From Spirochaetaceae bacterium (GTDB lineage: Bacteria; Spirochaetota; Spirochaetia; DSM-27196; SLST01), in assembly GCA_007129695.1 (NCBI GenBank), contig SKVA01000268.1:1-7245 (forward strand): 7,245 bases of DNA. Direction: 5' to 3'. Of the stretch, positions 1-7,219 are shown piece by piece; position 1 is the first letter of the stretch, and every line of letters starts with the position of its first letter. Position numbers and translations under genes: made by a program. The notes below the pieces were generated by a model. The model worked only from the letters and a program-made list of their open reading frames with translations, made no database searches and had not been told where the DNA came from.

Positions 1-48
1 GAGCGCGTCGATCACAGGTTGGCGGTGGACCGCGAGCGCGTCGATCAT
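1..48 (-). CDS. Unidentified gene, 5' end only
   Basis: An ATG at 48-46 on the minus strand lies one base after the phytoene synthase stop codon (TAG, 52-50), giving the arrangement TAGCATG. The frame stays open to the window edge and encodes MIDALAVHRQPVIDAL. The close spacing suggests a co-transcribed gene translated by ribosomes that have just finished the upstream gene. The only upstream Shine-Dalgarno-like sequence is a weak GGCGGG stretch. Sixteen residues are too few to name a family. Carotenoid or other isoprenoid genes are common neighbours of crtB, but that is context only. The Ile-Asp-Ala-Leu repeat comes from a 14-base direct repeat. The real start could also lie outside the window. 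Confidence 0.4.
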   Translation of the reverse strand, partial: MIDALAVHRQPVIDAL

Positions 49-49
49 G

Positions 50-877
50 CTATCTACCCGCCGGGGTAACGGTGTTGCGTGCGATCCGTGCCAGGATGCG
101 CATCCTCGTCGGCTTGACCTTCCGTCGGTACACCACGAAGGGGTCGGCCGCGATGCGGCGCGCGGTCCAGTTGTACATGTCGGATGCGGTCTGGATCGGA
201 ATGCGTACGCGACGCGGCAGATACCGGTAGCCGGCTTCCGCTCCGCGCTGCCACTCCTGGTAGCGGTCGAGTTGCGCGCGGATGAACCTGATGAACTCCG
301 TCGCGTTGATCCGGGTCGTTGCCTCCCTGAGATCGGGGAGCGCCGTTTCCGATAGCGGAAGATAGATACGGCCGAGGCCGTTGTCCTCTTCGATGTCGCG
401 AATGAAGTTGATGAACTGCATCGCTCTACCCTGCAGCCGTGCGGGCTCATCTGCCTCGGTGGGAATCGCGAGGATACGGTTCATGTAGAGCCCGATCACC
501 TCCGCGCTGCCGTAGACGTACTCAAGCGTCTGATCGAGCGTTTCGTAGACGCGCTGCGACAGGTCACGCTCCATCGCGCCGAGAAACGCTTCGGTCCACG
601 CATCGTCGAAACCGGCGCGATCAGACAGGGCCACGAACGAATCGATGATCTGGTCGCCGGTCGCCACCCCTGACCTGGCGCGTCGGTACGATTCGACGAA
701 ACGATGGAACCCCGCCGCATCCTGCGGGACTGCGTCGACGTAGTTGTCGGCGACGCGGACGAAGCCGTAGAGAACCGACACATCATCCCGGATCGAAGGT
801 GGGAAAAACAGACTCGAGTTGAAGTACGTCGTGCTGCCCGAACGGAACACGTCGCGATGCGTGGTCGTGGCGTTCAT
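50..877 (-). CDS. crtB: Squalene/phytoene synthase family protein, probably phytoene synthase
   Basis: This 275-residue protein carries the two aspartate-rich motifs of the trans-isoprenyl diphosphate head-to-head synthases. The first is R41-V-A-D44-N-Y-V-D48. The second is R160-D161-I-E-E-D165, followed by the family's GRIYLP run (169-174). YGSAEVIGLYM (122-132) matches the central YxxxVxGxxM-type helix. In this family the aspartates bind Mg2+ and the diphosphates of two prenyl substrates; phytoene synthase condenses two geranylgeranyl diphosphates into phytoene, the first committed carotenoid step. The N-terminal stretch TYFNSSLFFP and LYGF resembles the CrtB branch more than HpnC/HpnD or squalene synthase, but that assignment rests on my recollection of families. 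There is no signal peptide; a soluble or membrane-associated cytoplasmic enzyme is expected. The ATG at 877 is preceded by GGAGGA with a 3-base gap. The next gene starts one base after its stop. The first motif has Asn where many members have a second Asp. Confidence 0.85.
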   Translation of the reverse strand: MNATTTHRDVFRSGSTTYFNSSLFFPPSIRDDVSVLYGFVRVADNYVDAVPQDAAGFHRFVESYRRARSGVATGDQIIDSFVALSDRAGFDDAWTEAFLGAMERDLSQRVYETLDQTLEYVYGSAEVIGLYMNRILAIPTEADEPARLQGRAMQFINFIRDIEEDNGLGRIYLPLSETALPDLREATTRINATEFIRFIRAQLDRYQEWQRGAEAGYRYLPRRVRIPIQTASDMYNWTARRIAADPFVVYRRKVKPTRMRILARIARNTVTPAGR

Positions 878-880
878 TGC

Positions 881-886
881 TCCTCC
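881..886 (-). promoter_or_regulatory. Ribosome binding site of the phytoene synthase gene
   Basis: Read on the minus strand, GGAGGA lies just before the ATG at 877-875, separated by AGC. It is a strong anti-16S match and supports this start. No confident promoter for this gene was found: the best extended -10 look-alike (TGCTATCTT on the minus strand, about 901-893) would start the transcript at the Shine-Dalgarno itself. Confidence 0.75.
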
Positions 887-932
887 GCTGACAAGATAGC
901 ATGCTTCCTCTCAAAAGGAAATTATCTCAATA

Positions 933-1046
933 ATGGGTTGCGCTGATCGAGCGCCGCTAGCCAAATTTCGCTCTGGAGACACTACTTGGCTCGGCTTGAT
1001 TCTATCGGCGTCAATAACTAACAAAAAAACGGCGAAATCTTCCTGA
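933..1046 (+). CDS. Candidate 37-codon leader ORF before ilvB
   Basis: An ATG at 933 opens a frame of 37 codons ending in TGA at 1044-1046, 93 bases before ilvB. The peptide begins MGCADRAPLAKF and has a cluster TWLGLILSASI at residues 18-28, with Leu at 20, 22 and 24 and Ile at 23 and 28, several written with TTG, CTA and ATA codons that look uncommon in the neighbouring genes. A Leu/Ile-rich short peptide before a leu/ilv operon is what ribosome-mediated attenuation would need. Against it, the only purine-rich element (AAAAGGAA, 913-920) is about 12 bases from the ATG, no U-tract terminator follows, and the best -35 element (1051-1056) lies downstream, so a transcript from that promoter would lack the ORF. 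The region is AT-rich, where Ile and Leu codons arise by chance. This is a hypothesis, not a supported gene. Confidence 0.2.
   Translation: MGCADRAPLAKFRSGDTTWLGLILSASITNKKTAKSS
953..995. repeat. Interrupted inverted repeat in the divergent control region
   Basis: AGCCAA (959-964) pairs with TTGGCT (986-991), and flanking GCCG (953-956) pairs with CGGC (992-995). Together they give ten base pairs with a two-base bulge (957-958) and a 21-base loop. As DNA it could be an operator between the divergent genes. As RNA it could be a regulatory hairpin inside the candidate leader ORF, with its 3' arm beginning at the Leu codons. No U-tract follows, so it is not an ordinary terminator. The match is visible; its function is inferred. 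Confidence 0.35.
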
Positions 1047-1050
1047 TTGG

Positions 1051-1079
1051 TTGACACGAGCTCAAAAACCATCTAAGTT
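1051..1079 (+). promoter_or_regulatory. Candidate sigma-70-type promoter for the ilv-leu operon
   Basis: A perfect TTGACA -35 hexamer lies at 1051-1056. At the ideal 17-base spacing the -10 position reads TAAGTT (1074-1079), which keeps T1, A2 and the final T of TATAAT. An A-tract (1023-1029) sits roughly where an UP element would lie, slightly far upstream. Transcription would begin near 1086, giving a 5' UTR of about 54 bases. The weak -10 makes this a candidate only; a regulated promoter of this kind would fit an amino acid biosynthesis operon. Confidence 0.4.
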
Positions 1080-1097
1080 CCAGCCTACTTTAGGGAT

Positions 1098-1114
1098 GGC
1101 AACCGAACGTTGCC
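1098..1114 (+). promoter_or_regulatory. 5'-UTR hairpin upstream of ilvB
   Basis: GGCAAC (1098-1103) and GTTGCC (1109-1114) form a perfect six-base-pair stem around the loop CGAAC. It ends 13 bases before the AAAGGAGG ribosome binding site, and no U-run follows. It may stabilise the mRNA 5' end or influence access to the ribosome binding site. The pairing is seen; a role is inferred. Confidence 0.35.
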
Positions 1115-1127
1115 CTGGAATAGTACG

Positions 1128-1135
1128 AAAGGAGG
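1128..1135 (+). promoter_or_regulatory. Ribosome binding site that fixes the ilvB start
   Basis: AAAGGAGG is a near-perfect anti-16S sequence, four bases before the ATG at 1140. An in-frame TTG at 1110 would place this element inside the coding sequence, has no Shine-Dalgarno of its own, and overlaps the 5'-UTR hairpin. It is therefore not the start. Confidence 0.85.
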
Positions 1136-1139
1136 TTGC

Positions 1140-2855
1140 ATGAGCGTAGCTCAAATACCAGCGGCCCAGGTCATAGTCGAAGCAATCGAGCGCGAGGGGA
1201 TCAAGCACATCTTCGGGCTACCGGGTGGTGCGGCGATCCCGATCTTCGACGCGCTCGTCGACTCGTCGGTCGAGCTGATTCTGACGCGGCATGAGCAAGG
1301 CGCGACGCACATGGCCGACGGCTACGCGCGCGCTACAGGAAAACCCGCCGTCGTGCTCGTGACGTCGGGTCCGGGAGCCACCAACACGATCACCGGGATT
1401 CTCACCGCGCAGATGGACAGCATTCCGATGGTGATAGTCTGCGGTCAGCAGACAACCAGTAACCTCGGTCTGGACGCGTTTCAGGAGGCCGACGTATCGG
1501 GCATATCGTATCCGGTCGTGAAGCACAGCTACCTGGTCAAAGACCCGAACGACATGGCGCGTGTGATGCGGGAGGCGTTCTACATCAGCAAGACCGGTCG
1601 TCCGGGCCCTGTTCTTGTCGACGTACCCAAGGACGTGTCGAGCGCGCTCGTCACTCCCGTCTGGGACGAACCGTTTCACCTGCCCGGGTACCATGTTCCT
1701 GGGCCGGGCGATCCGGCTGCCGTTGCCGAAGCTGCCCGACTGCTGCGCCGTGCGCGTAAGCCTATTCTGCTTGTTGGTCACGGCGCGGTCATCTCCGGCG
1801 CAGAGTCGGCCGTTGCGACGCTCGCCCAGACGATGCGGATCCCGGTCACGAACACGCTCCTGGGCAAGGGCTGTTTCCCCGAGACGCACGAACTGAGCCT
1901 GGGGATGCTCGGCATGCACGGTACCGCGTACGCGAACAAGGCGATCGTCGACTGCGACCTGGTCATGTCGATCGGTAGCCGATGGGACGACCGGATCGTT
2001 GGCAAGTACAGCGATTTCTGTCAGGACGCTGTGAAGATCCACATCGACATCGATGAGGCAGAGTTCGAGAAGACCCTCCACATGGACTGCTCGATCCATG
2101 GCGATGCGAAGCTCGTGATCGAGGAGCTTCTGGAACTCGTCGAGCCGGGCGACACCGAAGAGTGGCTGAAACAGATAAGGCGCTGGAAGCGCGACTTTCC
2201 GATGCGATTCAAGAAATCGGGCAAATTGCGCGCTGAGCATGCGATCGACGAGATCTACCGGCAGACCAACGGTCAGGCAATCGTGACGACCGACGTTGGG
2301 CAGCACCAGATGTGGGCGGCTCAGTACTATCTGGTCGATCGTCGGTTCCAGTGGATAACTTCCGGCGGTGCCGGCACGATGGGCTTTGGGCTTCCGTCGG
2401 CGATTGGCGCGCAGTTTGCGGAGCCCGACCGGACGGTAGTGACCATTGTCGGGGACGGTGGTTTCCAGATGACGCTTTGCGAACTCGCGACGGCCGCGGT
2501 TGCGAAACTGCCGCTGAAGATCATGATCATCAACAACCACTACCTGGGCATGGTGCGCCAGTGGCAGAACCTCTTCTACGATAACCGCTTGAGCGGCGTG
2601 GAGATGGAGGGCAACCCGGACTTCGTCAAACTGGCTCAGAGCTACGGAATCAAAGGCTTTCGAGTCCGCCGCAGCGCCGACGTTCGCCGAATCATCGCCG
2701 CCGCGCTCGCGTACAACGAAGGGCCGTGCGTCATCGACGTCGAGGTGGAAAAGGAAGACAATGTATTCCCGATGATTCCTGCCGGGGCGAGCCTCAGGGA
2801 GATGATCCTTGAGCCGCCCAAGCACAAGATGGCAAAACCTGTGGGGAGCACGTAA
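1140..2855 (+). CDS. ilvB: Acetohydroxyacid synthase large (catalytic) subunit
   Basis: This 571-residue enzyme has the usual length for the family. It condenses two pyruvates to 2-acetolactate (valine/leucine route) or pyruvate with 2-ketobutyrate to 2-aceto-2-hydroxybutyrate (isoleucine route), using thiamine diphosphate, Mg2+ and FAD. The N-terminal thiamine-binding domain shows LPGGAA (27-32) and the cofactor-activating glutamate E52 in RHEQGATHMADGYARATG. The middle domain follows, at roughly 190-350. The C-terminal domain has the GDG(438-440)...NN(465-466) metal and diphosphate motif. NHYLGMVRQW keeps the tryptophan that corresponds to the plant herbicide-site Trp. The run G102-QQTTSNLGLDAFQE carries Thr where plant enzymes have the herbicide-site Pro. 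The 3' end overlaps ilvN by one base (TAATG), so the catalytic and regulatory subunits should be made in step. Other thiamine enzymes such as pyruvate oxidase, glyoxylate carboligase or catabolic acetolactate synthase are less likely, because ilvN follows directly. Confidence 0.96.
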   Translation: MSVAQIPAAQVIVEAIEREGIKHIFGLPGGAAIPIFDALVDSSVELILTRHEQGATHMADGYARATGKPAVVLVTSGPGATNTITGILTAQMDSIPMVIVCGQQTTSNLGLDAFQEADVSGISYPVVKHSYLVKDPNDMARVMREAFYISKTGRPGPVLVDVPKDVSSALVTPVWDEPFHLPGYHVPGPGDPAAVAEAARLLRRARKPILLVGHGAVISGAESAVATLAQTMRIPVTNTLLGKGCFPETHELSLGMLGMHGTAYANKAIVDCDLVMSIGSRWDDRIVGKYSDFCQDAVKIHIDIDEAEFEKTLHMDCSIHGDAKLVIEELLELVEPGDTEEWLKQIRRWKRDFPMRFKKSGKLRAEHAIDEIYRQTNGQAIVTTDVGQHQMWAAQYYLVDRRFQWITSGGAGTMGFGLPSAIGAQFAEPDRTVVTIVGDGGFQMTLCELATAAVAKLPLKIMIINNHYLGMVRQWQNLFYDNRLSGVEMEGNPDFVKLAQSYGIKGFRVRRSADVRRIIAAALAYNEGPCVIDVEVEKEDNVFPMIPAGASLREMILEPPKHKMAKPVGST

Positions 2856-3421
2856 TGACAACTACACAATCGCCGCCTGTCATCGATCCGGGCAAACCTG
2901 CTGCTGCGGCAGACATCGACCCGGGAGTGCTGGAGAAGCACACGATCAGCCTCTACGTAGCGAACAAGCCCGGTGCGCTGATCCGGATCGCGCTGGTCTT
3001 CGCCCGGCGGGGGTACAATATCGACAGCCTGGTAGTTTCGCCGTCTTCCGACCCCGACTTCTCGACGATGAACATCGCGGCGACCGGCCACCGCAAGACT
3101 CTCGACCAGATCATCAAGCAGCTGAACAAGCTCGTCGATGTCGTCCACGCGACCGACCATACGAATGACGACGTGATTCATCGCGAGCTCGCGCTGATCA
3201 AGATCAACTGCGATCCCGACCATCGCGGTGAAGTACTGCAATTGGCCAAGGCGCTCGATTGTGATACGGTCGATCTTGGTGACGGGAGCGTTACGATCGA
3301 GGCAACCGGTACGACCGACAAGCTCGACGCCGTCAGTCGTGTCTTCGAGCGCTACGGCCTGCTCGAGATGATCCGGACCGGAAAGGTCCTCATCGCGCGC
3401 GGAGACTCGGCCACCGCATAG
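2855..3421 (+). CDS. ilvN: Acetohydroxyacid synthase small (regulatory) subunit
   Basis: This 188-residue partner of IlvB activates the large subunit and, in characterised relatives, confers feedback inhibition by valine. The N-terminal ACT domain begins near residue 29. It shows HTISLYVANKPGAL, RRGYNIDSL and STMNIAATG, the segments that form the valine-binding dimer interface in this family. A second domain, roughly 108-186, begins RELALIKIN and corresponds to the AHAS small-subunit C-terminal domain. Residues 1-28 are a Pro/Ala-rich extension missing from the short E. coli-type subunits. The ATG overlaps the ilvB stop by one base and GGGGAG lies just upstream (2842-2847). A later GTG at 2927 has poor ribosome-site spacing, so the long form is preferred. 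Its stop codon merges with the leuC Shine-Dalgarno. It is also called ilvH in some genomes. Confidence 0.95.
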   Translation: MTTTQSPPVIDPGKPAAAADIDPGVLEKHTISLYVANKPGALIRIALVFARRGYNIDSLVVSPSSDPDFSTMNIAATGHRKTLDQIIKQLNKLVDVVHATDHTNDDVIHRELALIKINCDPDHRGEVLQLAKALDCDTVDLGDGSVTIEATGTTDKLDAVSRVFERYGLLEMIRTGKVLIARGDSATA

Positions 3422-3429
3422 GAGTCCTC

Positions 3430-4845
<1,416 letters not shown>

Positions 4846-4853
4846 GGGGATTC

Positions 4854-5471
4854 ATGGTCAAGCAGGGAGAAAAGGTACGCGTCGTGTCGGGCACGGCGGT
4901 CGTCGTCAGAGGGAACGAGATCGACACCGACCGGATAATCCCCGCGCGCTATCTGAAGGTCGTCACGTTCGACGGACTCGGCGAGTTCGCGTTTCGCGAC
5001 GTGCGCTTCGCGCAGGACGGGTCCCAACTCGATCATCCGTTCAACCGGCCCGAGCATCAGGGCGCGCGAGTGTTGATCGTCAACAAGAACTTCGGGTGCG
5101 GAAGCTCGCGCGAACACGCGCCACAGGCGCTCCTGCGCTGGGGCATCCATGCGATCGTTGGAGAGAGCTTTGCCGAGATCTTCGCGGGTAACTGCAACGC
5201 GCTTGGCGTGCCGGCGGTCAGAGTGTCGGAGGCCGACGTTGAGCGGCTCATGTCGATCGTCGAGGCCGATCCGTCGATGACGGTCGATGTCGACGTCGAC
5301 GCGCGAGAGGTTCGCGCCGGGGGGCTTCGCGTGTCCGCGTCGATCGCCGATGAGATTCGCGAGTCGCTGGTGACCGGCGTTTGGGATTCGACCGCCGCGT
5401 TGTTGGCGAATCGCGAGCGCATCGCGGAAACGGTGTCGAACCTGCCGTACATGAGCGGATTCTCCGCCTGA
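4854..5471 (+). CDS. leuD: 3-Isopropylmalate dehydratase small subunit
   Basis: This 205-residue swivelling domain completes isopropylmalate isomerase with LeuC and supplies substrate-binding residues above the iron-sulfur cluster. EIDTDRIIPARYLK (22-35) and NFGCGSSREHAPQALL (79-94) are the hallmark LeuD segments. The GSSRE loop corresponds to the substrate-binding loop of aconitase domain 4. ESFAEIFAGNCNALGVPAV follows, as in type-1 LeuD. The C-terminus includes WDSTAALLANRERIAETVSNLPYM, a form I associate with LeuD of several non-proteobacterial phyla; this is recalled, not searched. The ATG lies eight bases after the leuC stop, preceded by a GGGGGA Shine-Dalgarno (4845-4850) that begins on the last base of that stop. 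Length is normal and nothing is broken. Confidence 0.95.
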   Translation: MVKQGEKVRVVSGTAVVVRGNEIDTDRIIPARYLKVVTFDGLGEFAFRDVRFAQDGSQLDHPFNRPEHQGARVLIVNKNFGCGSSREHAPQALLRWGIHAIVGESFAEIFAGNCNALGVPAVRVSEADVERLMSIVEADPSMTVDVDVDAREVRAGGLRVSASIADEIRESLVTGVWDSTAALLANRERIAETVSNLPYMSGFSA

Positions 5472-5482
5472 CGGCCGGCCGC

Positions 5483-5487
5483 AAGGT
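5483..5487 (+). promoter_or_regulatory. Ribosome binding site that fixes the ilvD start
   Basis: AAGGT lies seven bases before the ATG at 5495. An in-frame TTG at 5381 would extend the protein 38 residues back through leuD, adding residues unlike any dehydratase N-terminus. The next ATG, at 5525, has no purine-rich site. The 23-base gap after leuD also contains the palindrome GGCCGGCC (5473-5480). Confidence 0.6.
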
Positions 5488-5494
5488 AACCGAC

Positions 5495-7168
5495 ATGGAG
5501 CAACTGAACCGACGAAGTCGAGCCATGACCGAAGGCGTCGAGCGAACGGCGAACCGTGCGATGCTTCGCGCGGTCGGATTCACCGACGATGACTTCACGA
5601 AACCGATCATCGGCGTCGCGAGCGCAGACAGCGATGTCAGTCCGTGCAACGTACATCTCGGGCATCTGGCGGGCATGGTCGCAAAACACCTGAAAGCGGC
5701 CGGTGCGATGCCGATGACGTTCCATACGTTTGTGGTCACCGACGGCGAGGCGATGGGTCATGAGGGCATGAAGGCATCGCTGGTCAGCCGCGATGCGATC
5801 GCGGACGTCATCGAGCTCGTCGCGCGCGGCCACGCGATGGACGCGCTGATCGGGCTCGGCGGGTGCGATAAGACGATTCCGGGAACCGTGATGGGACTCG
5901 CGCGGATGGATGTTCCCTCCGTGTTCGTGTACGGCGGGACGATTCGCGCCGGGTTGCACAACGGCAAGCCTGTAGATATCGTCAGCGCGTTCGAAGCGGT
6001 GGGCGCGTACAGCGCCGGTCGGATCTCCGAGGCCGAGCGACACGCAATCGAATGCGCCGCGTGTCCCGGGGCCGGCGCGTGCGGCGGAATGTATACCGCG
6101 AACACGCTGGCGTCCGCGATGGAAGCGATCGGTATGAGTCTGCCTGGGTCAGCATCGGTACCCGCCGTGTCAAACGAGCGAGCCGGCGTCGTTGAGCGGA
6201 GCGCCGCCGCACTGATGGACCTGGTCCGGCGCAACATCACTCCGCGGCAGATCATGACGCGCAAGGCGTTCGAGAACGCGATCCGTGTCGTGATGGCTCT
6301 CGGCGGGTCGACAAACGCGGTGCTGCACATGCTCGCGCTCGCGCGCGAGGTCGATGTACCGTTGTCGATCGACGATTTCAATGCGTTCAGCGACACGACG
6401 CCGATTCTCTGCGACATGAAGCCTGCCGGGCGGTACGTGATGGAGAATCTTCATGCGATCGGGGGCGTCGGGCTCGTGATGAAGATGCTCCTCGACGCGG
6501 GGATGCTCCACGGTGAGTGCATGACCGTTTCGGGACGTACCCTCGCCGAAAACCTGAAAGACGTCGTCGTCAATCTGGACGGTCAGGATGTCGTGAGGCC
6601 GCTGTCGGCGCCCGTGAAGAAAACCGGTCCGATCGTGATCCTCAAGGGTAACCTGAGCCCCACCGGCGCGGTGCTCAAGACGTGCGGGTTGCAGGAAGTC
6701 GTTCACACCGGACCCGCGCGCGTGTTCGACGCCGAGGAGGAGGCACTCGACGCGATCCTCGACGGTCGGATCGTCAAGGGCGACGTCGTGGTGATTCGCT
6801 ACGAGGGGCCGAAGGGCGGCCCCGGCATGCGGGAGATGCTCGGGCCCACGTCGGCGATCGCAGGAGCCGGGCTCCTCCACGATGTAGCACTCATCACCGA
6901 CGGGCGGTTCTCAGGGGGCAGCCATGGAATGGTCGTCGGCCACGTGACGCCAGAGGCGCAGGTCGGCGGGCCGATCGGGCTGTTGCGCGAGGGCGATGTT
7001 GTGACGATAGACAGCAATCAGAAGCTGCTTCGCGTCGATCTCAGCGACGACGAACTAGCGGCTCGCCGTGCCGCATGGCAGGCCCGACCGATCAAGTACG
7101 AGCGGGGTGCGCTCGCGAAGTTCGCGCGGCTCGTGTCGTGCGCGAGCGAAGGCGCCGTGACCAGCTAG
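5495..7168 (+). CDS. ilvD: Dihydroxyacid dehydratase, likely [2Fe-2S] type
   Basis: This 557-residue IlvD/Edd family enzyme dehydrates 2,3-dihydroxy-isovalerate and 2,3-dihydroxy-3-methylvalerate to the 2-keto acids that precede valine/leucine and isoleucine. Both family signatures are present: GGCDKTIPG (122-130), with Lys126 at the position carbamylated in solved relatives, and the C-terminal TDGRFSGGSHG (468-478), with Ser473 as the expected base. Cysteines C51 (SPCN), C124 (GCDK) and C196 (GACGG) are spaced 73 and 72 residues apart, as in plant-type [2Fe-2S] dehydratases. The E. coli [4Fe-4S] enzyme has no Cys at the first position. The length suits the shorter [2Fe-2S] class. The N-terminus NRRSRAMTEGVERTANRAMLRAVG is typical and supports the ATG at 5495. 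A sugar-acid dehydratase of the same family is possible in principle, but the ilv-leu context argues against it. It is the last gene before the terminator. Confidence 0.95.
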   Translation: MEQLNRRSRAMTEGVERTANRAMLRAVGFTDDDFTKPIIGVASADSDVSPCNVHLGHLAGMVAKHLKAAGAMPMTFHTFVVTDGEAMGHEGMKASLVSRDAIADVIELVARGHAMDALIGLGGCDKTIPGTVMGLARMDVPSVFVYGGTIRAGLHNGKPVDIVSAFEAVGAYSAGRISEAERHAIECAACPGAGACGGMYTANTLASAMEAIGMSLPGSASVPAVSNERAGVVERSAAALMDLVRRNITPRQIMTRKAFENAIRVVMALGGSTNAVLHMLALAREVDVPLSIDDFNAFSDTTPILCDMKPAGRYVMENLHAIGGVGLVMKMLLDAGMLHGECMTVSGRTLAENLKDVVVNLDGQDVVRPLSAPVKKTGPIVILKGNLSPTGAVLKTCGLQEVVHTGPARVFDAEEEALDAILDGRIVKGDVVVIRYEGPKGGPGMREMLGPTSAIAGAGLLHDVALITDGRFSGGSHGMVVGHVTPEAQVGGPIGLLREGDVVTIDSNQKLLRVDLSDDELAARRAAWQARPIKYERGALAKFARLVSCASEGAVTS

Positions 7169-7180
7169 GCCCCATACGAG

Positions 7181-7219
7181 AAAGGCCCGACCGGTTAATT
7201 GCTTACCAGCCGGGCCTTT
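7181..7219 (+). terminator. Likely intrinsic terminator of the ilv-leu operon
   Basis: AAAGGCCCG (7181-7189) is perfectly complementary to CGGGCCTTT (7211-7219), a nine-base-pair GC-rich stem starting 12 bases after the ilvD stop. GGT (7194-7196) and ACC (7206-7208) could pair within the loop. The U-tract is only the three T of the stem end, so it is a short-tailed terminator. The stem has A on the left and T on the right, so it could act on both strands, with TTTCTCG following on the minus strand. Confidence 0.75.

Noticed and set aside
893..901. Extended -10 promoter for crtB (TGCTATCTT on the minus strand)
   Set aside because: Transcription would begin at about 886, on the ribosome binding site itself, and no -35 element is suitably spaced.
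996..1024. Alternative + strand promoter starting with TTGATT at 996
   Set aside because: The -10 position at 17-base spacing reads TAACAA, a weak match, and the downstream TTGACA is better.
1110..1139. TTG extension of ilvB by ten residues
   Set aside because: The AAAGGAGG ribosome binding site would lie inside the coding sequence, and the TTG has no site of its own.
1218..2861. 547-codon open frame antisense to ilvB
   Set aside because: Its predicted protein is rich in Arg, His and Asp with no recognisable motif, and it lies wholly opposite a certain gene. Long antisense frames are usual in GC-rich coding DNA.
5473..5480. GGCCGGCC palindrome between leuD and ilvD as an operator
   Set aside because: Such eight-base palindromes are frequent in GC-rich DNA and nothing else points to regulation there.
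5381..5494. TTG extension of ilvD by 38 residues overlapping leuD
   Set aside because: The added residues do not resemble IlvD, there is no ribosome site, and the ATG at 5495 gives a normal N-terminus.
5794..5803. GCGATCGC-type octamer suggesting a cyanobacterial HIP1 genome
   Set aside because: It is an isolated occurrence in DNA generally rich in CGATCG, not the dense distribution seen in HIP1 genomes.
5057..6043. 328-codon open frame antisense to leuD and ilvD
   Set aside because: It has no recognisable family, low-complexity Ser/Arg/Thr runs, and spans two well-supported genes in the other direction.
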